A stretch of 64,000 bases of DNA from Bacteroidota bacterium. Its GTDB lineage: Bacteria > Bacteroidota > Bacteroidia > Flavobacteriales > Flavobacteriaceae. Position 1 is the first letter of the stretch, and each line of letters starts with the position of its first letter. Under the pieces are notes generated by a model. It saw nothing but the letters and a program-made list of their open reading frames with translations. It was not told the origin of the DNA and did no database searches. The position numbers were made by a program, and so were the translations under genes. Positions 7,285 to 15,552 of the stretch are shown here, piece by piece. Location of the stretch: positions 1 to 64,000 of the forward strand of contig JAGXRT010000064.1 of assembly GCA_018335575.1 (NCBI GenBank), written 5' to 3'.

Positions 7285-8557
7285 CTGTTTCCTTTAGTTG
7301 ATTAAACGCATCTCTAACCGCATTGTGCGAAATGGTTTTGTTTTTGAAATATGCTAGTAAAATATTAGTTTCTTCCTCGCTGGCATTTAATTGTTTAATT
7401 ATATTATTTAAATGCATTTTCATGTGTCCGTGTTGAATACCTTTAGTTGTTAAGGCTTTTAAAGCGGCAAAATTTTGCGCTAAGCCTATAACAGCAACTA
7501 TTTGCATCAATTCTTTAGCCGATGGATGTTGCATCATTTCTAACGAGAATTTTGATAATGGATGTAAGGATGTTAATCCGCCAACTGTGCCCAGTGCTAA
7601 CGGAACTTCAATCCAAAACTTAAATACTCCATTTTCAATAGAACAATTGGTTAAACTTTTATACACGCCACTTTTAGCAGCATAGGCATGAACACCGGCT
7701 TCAACAGCTCTAAAATCATTTCCAGTTGCCAACACAACAGCATCAATACCGTTCATGATTCCTTTATTATGTGTAACAGCTCTAAAAGGCTCAATTTGCG
7801 CTATTTGAACTGCTTGTAAGAATTTATTGGCATAATACACAGCGTCTTCTTTATACAACTCTTCAACCCTACAACTTACCTCAGCTCTTACCAAACACTC
7901 GGGAACATAATTTGATAAAATACTCATAACTACATGAATATCATCAGTTTTAAATTCATTTGCAATAGTTTCTAAACAGGTATTTATAAAGTTAGCTCCC
8001 ATACTATCAGCAGTTTCAAAAGTTACGTGCAGTTGATAGTAATTTGTCAAATCGGTTGTTTTATCTCTTAATTCGATATCAATAATGCCTCCACCACGCT
8101 TCTCCATATTTTGAGTAATGGATTTAGTGGCTAATAAAAGACTTGACTTTTTAGATTTAAAGTAGTTTATTAGGACATTTTTATCTCCTTCAAACATAAA
8201 ATGCACCTGGCCTACTTTAACTGTAGATATAACTTCTGCTTTAAAACCGCCACGTTTACTCCAAAATTTAGTAGTTAAAGAAGCTGCTGCTACAACCGAG
8301 CTTTCTTCAATAACCATAGGAACCGTATAAATTTTATCGTTAATAATTACATTAGGTACAACACTAAATGGCAGGTAATAATTAGAAAGAGTATTCTCTA
8401 CAAAATCATCGTGAAGTTTCTGCAACTTTTCGTCAGTATTCCAATAGCGTTTTAAAACTTTTACAGCTTCTTGAGCATCTGAAAACATATGATTTGCAAT
8501 CCATTCTATTTTCTCTTCTTTTGATAATTTTGAAAATCCGTTGATTGTTTTTGGCAT
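7271..8557 (-). CDS. Hydroxymethylglutaryl-CoA reductase, class II (degradative type)
   Basis: A 428-residue cytosolic enzyme converting HMG-CoA and mevalonate. Class II features: catalytic Glu in MVIEESSVVAAAS (E84/E85), Lys265 in THNKGIMNGIDAV, Asp281 in ATGNDFRAVEAG, and the late His in GHMKMH (H378), equivalent to the E, K, D, H set of the Pseudomonas mevalonii enzyme. The class is called degradative, but in flavobacteria the neighbouring isoprenoid genes argue for biosynthesis. It is the first gene of a two-gene operon with the GYDIA kinase, and it is divergent from the DPP-IV gene. Confidence 0.93.
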   Translation of the reverse strand: MPKTINGFSKLSKEEKIEWIANHMFSDAQEAVKVLKRYWNTDEKLQKLHDDFVENTLSNYYLPFSVVPNVIINDKIYTVPMVIEESSVVAAASLTTKFWSKRGGFKAEVISTVKVGQVHFMFEGDKNVLINYFKSKKSSLLLATKSITQNMEKRGGGIIDIELRDKTTDLTNYYQLHVTFETADSMGANFINTCLETIANEFKTDDIHVVMSILSNYVPECLVRAEVSCRVEELYKEDAVYYANKFLQAVQIAQIEPFRAVTHNKGIMNGIDAVVLATGNDFRAVEAGVHAYAAKSGVYKSLTNCSIENGVFKFWIEVPLALGTVGGLTSLHPLSKFSLEMMQHPSAKELMQIVAVIGLAQNFAALKALTTKGIQHGHMKMHLNNIIKQLNASEEETNILLAYFKNKTISHNAVRDAFNQLKETGELL

Positions 8558-8582
8558 TCTTAATACTTTAATAAAGACTTAC

Positions 8583-8590
8583 AAATATAG
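8583..8590 (-). promoter_or_regulatory. -7 box TATATTTG for the HMG-CoA reductase operon
   Basis: Minus-strand TATATTTG lies 25 bp before the ATG at 8557 and matches TAnnTTTG exactly. Confidence 0.5.
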
Positions 8591-8699
8591 CATTTCGTTA
8601 ACCAAATTTAACTTTTTGTTAGCAAGTTAATTAGAAAATCTACCTAAAGTATTATGATTTTTTCTTAAACTTGCGATGTTTTAACTAATAATTAATCTA

Positions 8700-10850
8700 A
8701 TGAAAAAATTAGTTCTAGTACTGTTTCTATTAACAGGAATAATATCAGCTCAACAAAAAAATGTAACTATTGATGAAATTTGGAATGGTACTTTTAGAGC
8801 AGATCGCATGCAGTCTTTCAGAGCACTTAATGGCAATTTTTACAGCGTTTTAAATTTTGACCGAATAACCAGAACTTCTTCTATAGATAAATACGACTTT
8901 TCTACTTTAGAAAAAGTAGCTACAATTGTTAGTTCTAAAGAAAATCTGATTTTAAAAAACATTCAGGATTATACTTTCAATGCAGATGAAACAAAATTGT
9001 TAATCAATACAGAATCAAAGCCTATTTACCGTCATTCTTCTTTAGGAAAGTATTTTGTTTATGATATCAATTCTAAAACAATTAACGAAGTTGATTCTGA
9101 TTTTATTCAAGAACCCTTATTTTCACCAGACAGTAAAAAGGTAGCATTTGTAAAAAACAACAATATTTACATCAAAAATCTTGAAAATCAAGAGATAACT
9201 CAAGTTACTTTTGATGGTAAAAAAAATCATATCATCAACGGTATTGCAGACTGGGTTTATGAAGAAGAATTTTCTTTTGTTAGAGCTTTTGAGTGGAATT
9301 CAGATAGTAGCCAATTAGCTTTTATAAAATTTGATGAACAACTGGTTCCGGAGTTTTCAATGGATATTTATGGCACTAAACTTTATCCTACTCAAGAAGT
9401 TTTTAAATACCCTAAAGCCGGAGAAAAAAATGCAGTTGTAACCCTTCATTCGTTTAATGTAATAAGCAAAAATATTAGCAACATTAAACTTGACAATTAC
9501 GAATACATCCCTAGAATTAAATGGAGTAACAAGGCCAATTTATTGTCTGTTATTACACTCAACAGACATCAGAATGATTTAAAATTATATCTTATTGACC
9601 CTCAGTTAAATCAATCTAAATTAGTATTGCAAGAAATTGATAAAGCCTATGTAGATATTCATGATAATTTAACTTTTTTAAGTGATAACAGTTTTATATG
9701 GACCTCAGAAAAAGACGGATTTAACCATATTTACCATTATGACGAGAGTGGAAAATTAAAAAATCAGCTTACAAAAGGCACTTGGGAAGTAACCAATTTT
9801 TACGGAGTTGATGAAAAAAACAAGTTGGTGTATTATCAATCAGTAGAAGATGGGTCTATCAATAGAAGTGTATATGTAATCGGTTTAAATGGAAAAAACA
9901 AAAAACGCCTAAATTCCTCTATTGGTACAAACAGCGCATCGTTTAGTAAAAATTATATGTATTACATTAATACTTTTTCTGATGTGAACACACCTGTAAC
10001 TTACACCTTACATAAATCAAACGGCCTTAAAATAAAAGACATCATTACCAATGATAATTTAAAAAACAAGTATGCGCAATACAATTTTGCTGCCAAAGAG
10101 TTTTTTACTTTAAAAACAATAAATGGAAATTTCAATGCTTGGATTATTAAACCAACCAATTTTGATGAAACTAAAAAATATCCATTATTGATGTTTCAAT
10201 ATTCAGGGCCAGGTTCTCAAAGCGTAAGTAATTCATGGGCTTCTTCCAACGATTTATGGCATCAACATCTTGCTCAGCAAGGCTATGCAGTTGTTTGTGT
10301 CGATGGAAGAGGAACAGGATATTTAGGTGCAGCATTCAAAAAAATGACCTATAAGGAATTAGGAAAATACGAGGTAATCGATCAAATAGAAGCTGCTAAA
10401 GAACTTGGAAAACTAGACTACATTGATGCAAACCGAATAGGAATTTGGGGCTGGAGTTACGGAGGATTTATGTCTTCCAATGCAATATTAAAAGGAAATG
10501 ACGTGTTTAAAATGGCCATTGCAGTAGCACCAGTTACTAGTTGGCGTTATTACGACAGTATTTATACAGAGCGCTTTATGCAAACTCCTCAAGAAAACCC
10601 AAGTGGTTATGATGATAACTCACCTATAAATCATGTAGATAAATTAAAAGGAAGTTATTTATTGGTACACGGTACTGCCGATGATAATGTTCATGTTCAA
10701 AACACTATGCAAATGATTGAAGCACTTACACAAGCCAATAAGCAATTTGAATGGGCGGTTTATCCCGATAAAAACCATGGTATTTACGGCGGAAAAACCC
10801 GTCATCATTTATTTCAAAAAATGACTGACTTTATTCTTAAAAATTTATAA
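8700..10850 (+). CDS. Dipeptidyl peptidase IV-type S9 family serine peptidase
   Basis: A 716-residue exported peptidase with a signal peptide (KKLVLVLFLLTGIISAQQ). An N-terminal beta-propeller (about 35-470) contains DWVYEEEF (184-191), the double-Glu motif that binds the substrate amino terminus in DPP-IV. The C-terminal alpha/beta-hydrolase domain has the nucleophile motif GWSYGG (Ser586), Asp661/662 in HGTADDNVH and His693 in DKNHG, a complete catalytic triad. It should release dipeptides (X-Pro or X-Ala) in the periplasm. Four POT-type transporters follow on the same strand, so the locus probably couples extracytoplasmic peptide trimming with dipeptide import. Confidence 0.93.
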   Translation: MKKLVLVLFLLTGIISAQQKNVTIDEIWNGTFRADRMQSFRALNGNFYSVLNFDRITRTSSIDKYDFSTLEKVATIVSSKENLILKNIQDYTFNADETKLLINTESKPIYRHSSLGKYFVYDINSKTINEVDSDFIQEPLFSPDSKKVAFVKNNNIYIKNLENQEITQVTFDGKKNHIINGIADWVYEEEFSFVRAFEWNSDSSQLAFIKFDEQLVPEFSMDIYGTKLYPTQEVFKYPKAGEKNAVVTLHSFNVISKNISNIKLDNYEYIPRIKWSNKANLLSVITLNRHQNDLKLYLIDPQLNQSKLVLQEIDKAYVDIHDNLTFLSDNSFIWTSEKDGFNHIYHYDESGKLKNQLTKGTWEVTNFYGVDEKNKLVYYQSVEDGSINRSVYVIGLNGKNKKRLNSSIGTNSASFSKNYMYYINTFSDVNTPVTYTLHKSNGLKIKDIITNDNLKNKYAQYNFAAKEFFTLKTINGNFNAWIIKPTNFDETKKYPLLMFQYSGPGSQSVSNSWASSNDLWHQHLAQQGYAVVCVDGRGTGYLGAAFKKMTYKELGKYEVIDQIEAAKELGKLDYIDANRIGIWGWSYGGFMSSNAILKGNDVFKMAIAVAPVTSWRYYDSIYTERFMQTPQENPSGYDDNSPINHVDKLKGSYLLVHGTADDNVHVQNTMQMIEALTQANKQFEWAVYPDKNHGIYGGKTRHHLFQKMTDFILKNL

Positions 10851-10921
10851 TCGATCTAATTAATAAATTAAGTACATTTATCAACTTAAAAATCAACTTT
10901 TAACTATAAAAATTAACTATT

Positions 10922-12412
10922 ATGGCGTTTAAATCAATAAGTCAAGGTCATCCTCAAGGGTTAATGACTTTATTTTTCTCAGAAATGTGGGAACGCGTTT
11001 GTTACTACGGAATGCGCGTACTCTTAACCTTATATTTAGTAAAATCATTAATGAAAGGCGATGCCGATGCTGCTTTAATATACGGTGCATATACAGGTCT
11101 TGTTTATGCAGCTCCAATTTTAGGCGGTAGAATGGCCGACAAATACCTTGGTTATAAAAACGCGGTTTTATTCGGTGCAATTTTAATGGCTATTGGTGAG
11201 TTCTTAATCTTAGGAGGAACTGAAGAGTTTTTAATGATTGGTATGGGAGCATTAATTGTTGGTAATGGATATTTTAAAGCAAATATTTCAACCATCGTTG
11301 GTAAACTTTATGAAGATGGCGACCCAAGAAGAGACTCTGGTTTTACAATTTTTTACATCGGTATTAACATTGGTGCTTTACTAGCTACTACTGTAATTGC
11401 ATATGTTGGTGAGACCTATGGATTTAAATACGGATTCGGATTAGCCGGTTTTGGTATGTTGTTAGGATTGTTAGTTTTCTGGACAGGAAGACACAATTAT
11501 GCTGCTGCACCCGGATTAAATTTTACCGAAGAAGGCAAACAAAAAGTAGTTGGATTTTTAAATAAAGCACATTTAGTTTACATTTTATCGTTTGTGTTAA
11601 TTCCGCTTTGTTACTTCTTAATCTACCAAAATAGCTGGATGGATTACATCCTAATAACCTTATTCTTATTTATTTCATACACCTTAGTAAAAGCTGGGGT
11701 TGCTGCCGATGCAGAACAAAAAGTTTCTATTTGGAAAGACCGAATGATTGCCTTAATTATTTTCATGTTAATAAATATTACATTTTGGGCATGTTTTGAA
11801 CAAGCAGGAACTTCGTTAACCTTATTTGCTGACAGAAATGTTGACAGAGTTATTTTTGGCTGGGAAATGCCTGCTTCTATGACACAGTTTTTCAATCCAT
11901 TTTTCATTATTGTTTTCGGGTCTATTTTCTCTGTAATGTGGGTTAAGTTATCTAGTATTGGTAAAAATCCAAGTATTCCGTTAAAATTTGCATTTGGTAT
12001 TTTACAATTAGCCTTAGGATTCTTAGTTACCAATATTGGTTTACAATTTGTAAACGAAGCGTATCAAGTGCCGTTAATTACATTAGTAGTTTTATACCTA
12101 TTACATACAACAGGTGAATTATTTTTGTCGCCTATCGGATTGTCGATGGTTACCAAGTTATCGCCTAAAAACATAGCCGGAACTGCTATGGGTGCGTGGT
12201 TCTTAAGTTTTGCGATTGCTAACTATCTTGGTGGGCAAATTGCAGCTTTAACAGGAGGACACGGTGAAGGTGGACAAGTATTAACAGCTGGTGAAGGATT
12301 GGCAAAATACATTTCAATATTCTCAACCATTGGATTTGTATTAATTGGTATAGCTTTAATAATTATACTGTTTAATAAATCACTTAAAAAGTTAATGCAC
12401 GGCGTTGTTTAA
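10922..12412 (+). CDS. POT-family proton-dependent peptide transporter (1 of 4)
   Basis: A 496-residue MFS protein with about 12-14 membrane helices. The POT proton-coupling motif ExxERxxYYG occurs as EMWERVCYYGMR (residues 17-28), and NGYFKANISTIVG plus FTIFYIGINIGALL are PTR2 signatures. The middle segment FWACFEQAGTSLTLFADRN is the conserved FEQ region of TM7. It should import di- and tripeptides with protons across the inner membrane. It follows the DPP-IV gene by 71 bp. A terminator-like hairpin separates it from the second transporter. Confidence 0.9.
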   Translation: MAFKSISQGHPQGLMTLFFSEMWERVCYYGMRVLLTLYLVKSLMKGDADAALIYGAYTGLVYAAPILGGRMADKYLGYKNAVLFGAILMAIGEFLILGGTEEFLMIGMGALIVGNGYFKANISTIVGKLYEDGDPRRDSGFTIFYIGINIGALLATTVIAYVGETYGFKYGFGLAGFGMLLGLLVFWTGRHNYAAAPGLNFTEEGKQKVVGFLNKAHLVYILSFVLIPLCYFLIYQNSWMDYILITLFLFISYTLVKAGVAADAEQKVSIWKDRMIALIIFMLINITFWACFEQAGTSLTLFADRNVDRVIFGWEMPASMTQFFNPFFIIVFGSIFSVMWVKLSSIGKNPSIPLKFAFGILQLALGFLVTNIGLQFVNEAYQVPLITLVVLYLLHTTGELFLSPIGLSMVTKLSPKNIAGTAMGAWFLSFAIANYLGGQIAALTGGHGEGGQVLTAGEGLAKYISIFSTIGFVLIGIALIIILFNKSLKKLMHGVV

Positions 12413-12444
12413 CTCGCATGACTTTTTTTAACAAACATAACAAC

Positions 12445-12479
12445 AAAGGCTCTGGAATTATAAATTCTGGAGCTTTTCT
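12445..12479 (+). terminator. Intrinsic terminator after first POT gene
   Basis: A 15-bp stem (12445-12459 with 12463-12477) containing three G-U wobble pairs, loop ATA, ending in TTTTCTT. Confidence 0.6.
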
Positions 12480-12499
12480 TATAAATACTGGTACTTTTA

Positions 12500-13987
12500 A
12501 TGGCAATACTTAAACCAAATTCGTTAGACGAGATTCAAAATTTTGAAGGAAAATATCCAAAGCAACTTTGGTATTTATTCTTTAGTGAAATGTGGGAGCG
12601 CTTCAGCTTTTACGGCATGCGTGGCATGTTAACCTTTTTTATGGTTGACCAACTCTTTTTTAACGAAGAAGCAGCAAACCTTCAATACGGTGCAACCCAA
12701 GCGTTTGTTTATGCCTTTACCTTTATTGGCGGTTTATTTGCCGATAAAATATTAGGTTACCGAAAATCTCTGTTCTGGGGAGGATTAATGATGATAATTG
12801 GTAGTGCTATACTGGCGCTCGATCCAAAATCATTTTTCTTCTTAGGAATTTCTTTTACAGTAATTGGAACAGGATTTTTTAAACCTAATATTTCTGCCAT
12901 GGTTGGCACATTGTACAAACCTCAGGATGTTAGACGCGATGCTGGGTTTTCACTGTTTTATTCGGGAATAAATATCGGAGCGCTTTTAGGAGGATATATC
13001 TGTGTGTTTATTGGCAAGAGTTACTCTTGGAATTTAGCATTTGGTTTAGCAGGTATTGTAATGACAATTAGTTTATTTACATTCCTTTTTACTCAAAAAA
13101 GTTTAGGCCCAATTGGAATATCGCCTTTGCTTAATCTAACAACTGCAAAAAGAAAATTATTTGAATATTTAACCTACGGAGGTTCATTAATTGCCATACC
13201 TATAATTTTGGTAATGGTTTCTAACCCAGATTATACAGATTATTTTATGTATACTATTGGTCCGGCAACCCTAATTTACCTGTTTCTTGAAATGCGAAAA
13301 TTCTCGTTTGAAGAGAACAAAAAACTAATTGCAGCTTTAATTTTTATCGTATTTTCAATTTTCTTCTGGGCATTTTTTGAACAAAGCGGTGGCTCATTAA
13401 GTTTATTTGCAGCCAACAATTTAGATAATGATTTTATGGGAGTTCCGTTGGATCCTAATGGAGTTAACAACGCTGCCAATGCACTATTCGTGATTGGTTT
13501 TGCACCGTTAATTGGAATCTTTTGGCTGTGGTTAAGCAAACGTAAAAAAGAGCCCAATACGGTGGTAAAATTTGGACTAGGATTTATCTTTTTAGCTTTG
13601 GCATTCTATATTTTTTACGCTACACGTTTTTTTGCCAATCAAGATGGGATAACCTCCTTAGAAATATTTACTACAGCTTATTTAGTTATAACTTTTGGAG
13701 AAATTTGCTTATCTCCGATTGGATTATCAATTATGACAAAATTATCACCACAATCTTTACAAGGTATGATGATGGGAATGTGGTTTTTAGCCAGTGCCTA
13801 CGGACAATATGTAGCCGGAATTTTAGGCGCCGGTATGGCCAAAGCAAATGAAAATGCTACTAAAATGGAAAAATTAATTGCCTATACAGACGGCTATTAC
13901 CAGCTGGCGGGGTATGCACTTATTGCCGGAATTGTACTAATCCTCATTTCGCCATTTGTTCGAAAATTAATGCAAGAAATTAAATAG
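12500..13987 (+). CDS. POT-family peptide transporter (2 of 4)
   Basis: A 495-residue MFS protein with EMWERFSFYGMR (about 30-41), the best match to the ExxERFxYY consensus among the four. TGFFKPNISAMVGTLY and FSLFYSGINIGALLGG are PTR2 signatures, and FWAFFEQSGGSLSLFAANN marks TM7. A dipeptide/proton symporter is predicted. The third transporter starts 11 bp downstream, so these two are co-transcribed. Sequence divergence between the copies suggests different peptide preferences (inference). Confidence 0.9.
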   Translation: MAILKPNSLDEIQNFEGKYPKQLWYLFFSEMWERFSFYGMRGMLTFFMVDQLFFNEEAANLQYGATQAFVYAFTFIGGLFADKILGYRKSLFWGGLMMIIGSAILALDPKSFFFLGISFTVIGTGFFKPNISAMVGTLYKPQDVRRDAGFSLFYSGINIGALLGGYICVFIGKSYSWNLAFGLAGIVMTISLFTFLFTQKSLGPIGISPLLNLTTAKRKLFEYLTYGGSLIAIPIILVMVSNPDYTDYFMYTIGPATLIYLFLEMRKFSFEENKKLIAALIFIVFSIFFWAFFEQSGGSLSLFAANNLDNDFMGVPLDPNGVNNAANALFVIGFAPLIGIFWLWLSKRKKEPNTVVKFGLGFIFLALAFYIFYATRFFANQDGITSLEIFTTAYLVITFGEICLSPIGLSIMTKLSPQSLQGMMMGMWFLASAYGQYVAGILGAGMAKANENATKMEKLIAYTDGYYQLAGYALIAGIVLILISPFVRKLMQEIK

Positions 13988-13998
13988 AAACTATAGTT

Positions 13999-15471
13999 AT
14001 GAATACAAACAAATCATTTTTTAGTGTCATGAAGTCTTATAATAAGAACTTCTGGCTTGCCAGTACCATGGAACTATTTGAACGTTGGGCATGGTATGGA
14101 CTATTTGCTGTACTAGCACTTTATTTAACTGGATCTACAGATGATGGTGGTTTAGGATTTACACATACCGAAAAAGGACAAATAATGGGTATTGTAACAG
14201 CTATCCTTTATCTCTTACCAATGATTACAGGAGTAATTGCCGATAAAATTGGCTATAAAATTTCATTAATTATTGCCTATGTACTGCTTATTTCTGGATA
14301 TTATTTTATGGGCGAAGTAAGTAGTTATACCGCTGTGTTTTTAGTTTTTTTATGGGTAGCTGTTGGTGCAGCCATGTTTAAACCAGTGGCTTCTGCTATC
14401 ATTACCAAAAACACCGACGAATCTAATTCTACCTTGGGATTTGGAATTTTTTATATGAGTGTTAATATTGGTGGATTTGTTGGTCCGGCTTTTTCATCAA
14501 CTTTAAGAACACAGTTTGGTTGGAAAATTATCTTTTTACAAGCAGCCATAGTTATTGCTTTAAACTTGATTATTCTGCTATTGTTTTATAAAGAAAAAGA
14601 CCGAGAAAAAAGCACAGATACCATGTCTGAAGCTATCGTAGGTGCAATTAAAAACATCTGGGAAGCTGTCAGAGATACTCGATTATCTGTGTTGTTAGTT
14701 ATTATGATTGGTTTTTGGACCATGTTTAACCAATTATTTTACACCCTACCAACCTTTATAGAAGACTGGGTAAATACCAATGCATTACACAATTCAATTG
14801 CAGAAATTTCGCCTTGGTTAGCAAGTTTTATGAGTGGTGGAGGAACATCTGTAAACCCGGAAATGTTAATTAATATTGATGCCGGGGCTATTATTCTCTT
14901 TCAGTTAATTGTATCCTATTTCGTGTTAAAAGTACGTCATGTCAGTGCTATGATTACTGGTTTTACAGTGGCTTCTATTGGTATTGGTATTACGTTTTAT
15001 ACCGGAAATGGTATTTTTACTATTATAGGTATTGTGATTTTTGCCTTGGGAGAAATGATGACCAATCCAACCTTTTCTTCCTTTATTGCGTTAATATCGC
15101 CTAAAGGAAAAGAAGCATTATACATGGGGACCTATTTCTTACCTATATTTTTAGGAAACTTTTTAACAACATTTATTTCAGGGAATTTATACCAAGCTTG
15201 GTCTGATAAATTAAGCTTATTGCAAACCGAAATGGGTAACAGAGGGATTGAAATGCCTGAAATTACTAAAGAATTTACCAAAAACGATTATTTTGCAATG
15301 GCATCTGATAAAATGGGGATGACAGAAATTGAAATGACTCAATTTATTTGGGATACTTACAATCCTAATAAAATATGGTATGTCATTGTAGGTATTGGTG
15401 TAGTAACAATTTTAGCACTTAGCATCTACGACCGTTTGGTTATTCGTCCTAAAGAAAAACGAACAGTTTAA
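13999..15471 (+). CDS. Divergent POT/MFS transporter (3 of 4)
   Basis: A 490-residue MFS protein related to the POT family but diverged at the coupling motif, which reads ELFERWAWYG (about 22-31) instead of ExxERFxYY. The second signature is also altered (AMFKPVASAIITKNT), and the TM7 segment is FWTMFNQLFYTLPTFIEDW instead of the FEQ motif, with a soluble insertion near residues 250-295. Proton coupling and substrate may therefore differ from its neighbours. Co-transcribed with transporter 2 and followed by a strong terminator. Confidence 0.82.
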   Translation: MNTNKSFFSVMKSYNKNFWLASTMELFERWAWYGLFAVLALYLTGSTDDGGLGFTHTEKGQIMGIVTAILYLLPMITGVIADKIGYKISLIIAYVLLISGYYFMGEVSSYTAVFLVFLWVAVGAAMFKPVASAIITKNTDESNSTLGFGIFYMSVNIGGFVGPAFSSTLRTQFGWKIIFLQAAIVIALNLIILLLFYKEKDREKSTDTMSEAIVGAIKNIWEAVRDTRLSVLLVIMIGFWTMFNQLFYTLPTFIEDWVNTNALHNSIAEISPWLASFMSGGGTSVNPEMLINIDAGAIILFQLIVSYFVLKVRHVSAMITGFTVASIGIGITFYTGNGIFTIIGIVIFALGEMMTNPTFSSFIALISPKGKEALYMGTYFLPIFLGNFLTTFISGNLYQAWSDKLSLLQTEMGNRGIEMPEITKEFTKNDYFAMASDKMGMTEIEMTQFIWDTYNPNKIWYVIVGIGVVTILALSIYDRLVIRPKEKRTV

Positions 15472-15483
15472 TTTTTTAAAAAA

Positions 15484-15512
15484 CGTCCCGTAATAATCGG
15501 GACGTTTTTTTT
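15484..15512 (+). terminator. Intrinsic terminator after third transporter
   Basis: Perfect 7-bp GC-rich stem CGTCCCG/CGGGACG, loop TAATAAT, followed by eight T. Confidence 0.92.
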
Positions 15513-15513
15513 G

Positions 15514-15521
15514 TATCTTGC
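15514..15521 (+). promoter_or_regulatory. Candidate -7 box TATCTTGC for the fourth transporter
   Basis: TATCTTGC resembles TAnnTTTG, begins 2 bp after the terminator T-run and lies 31 bp before the ATG, so the fourth transporter probably has its own promoter. Confidence 0.45.
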
Positions 15522-15552
15522 GGCTTTTTAAAACTTAATCTACTGTAAAATA

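Noticed and set aside
10929-12033. Minus-strand frames inside the POT transporter genes
   Set aside because: Typical antisense shadows of membrane protein genes; no family features.
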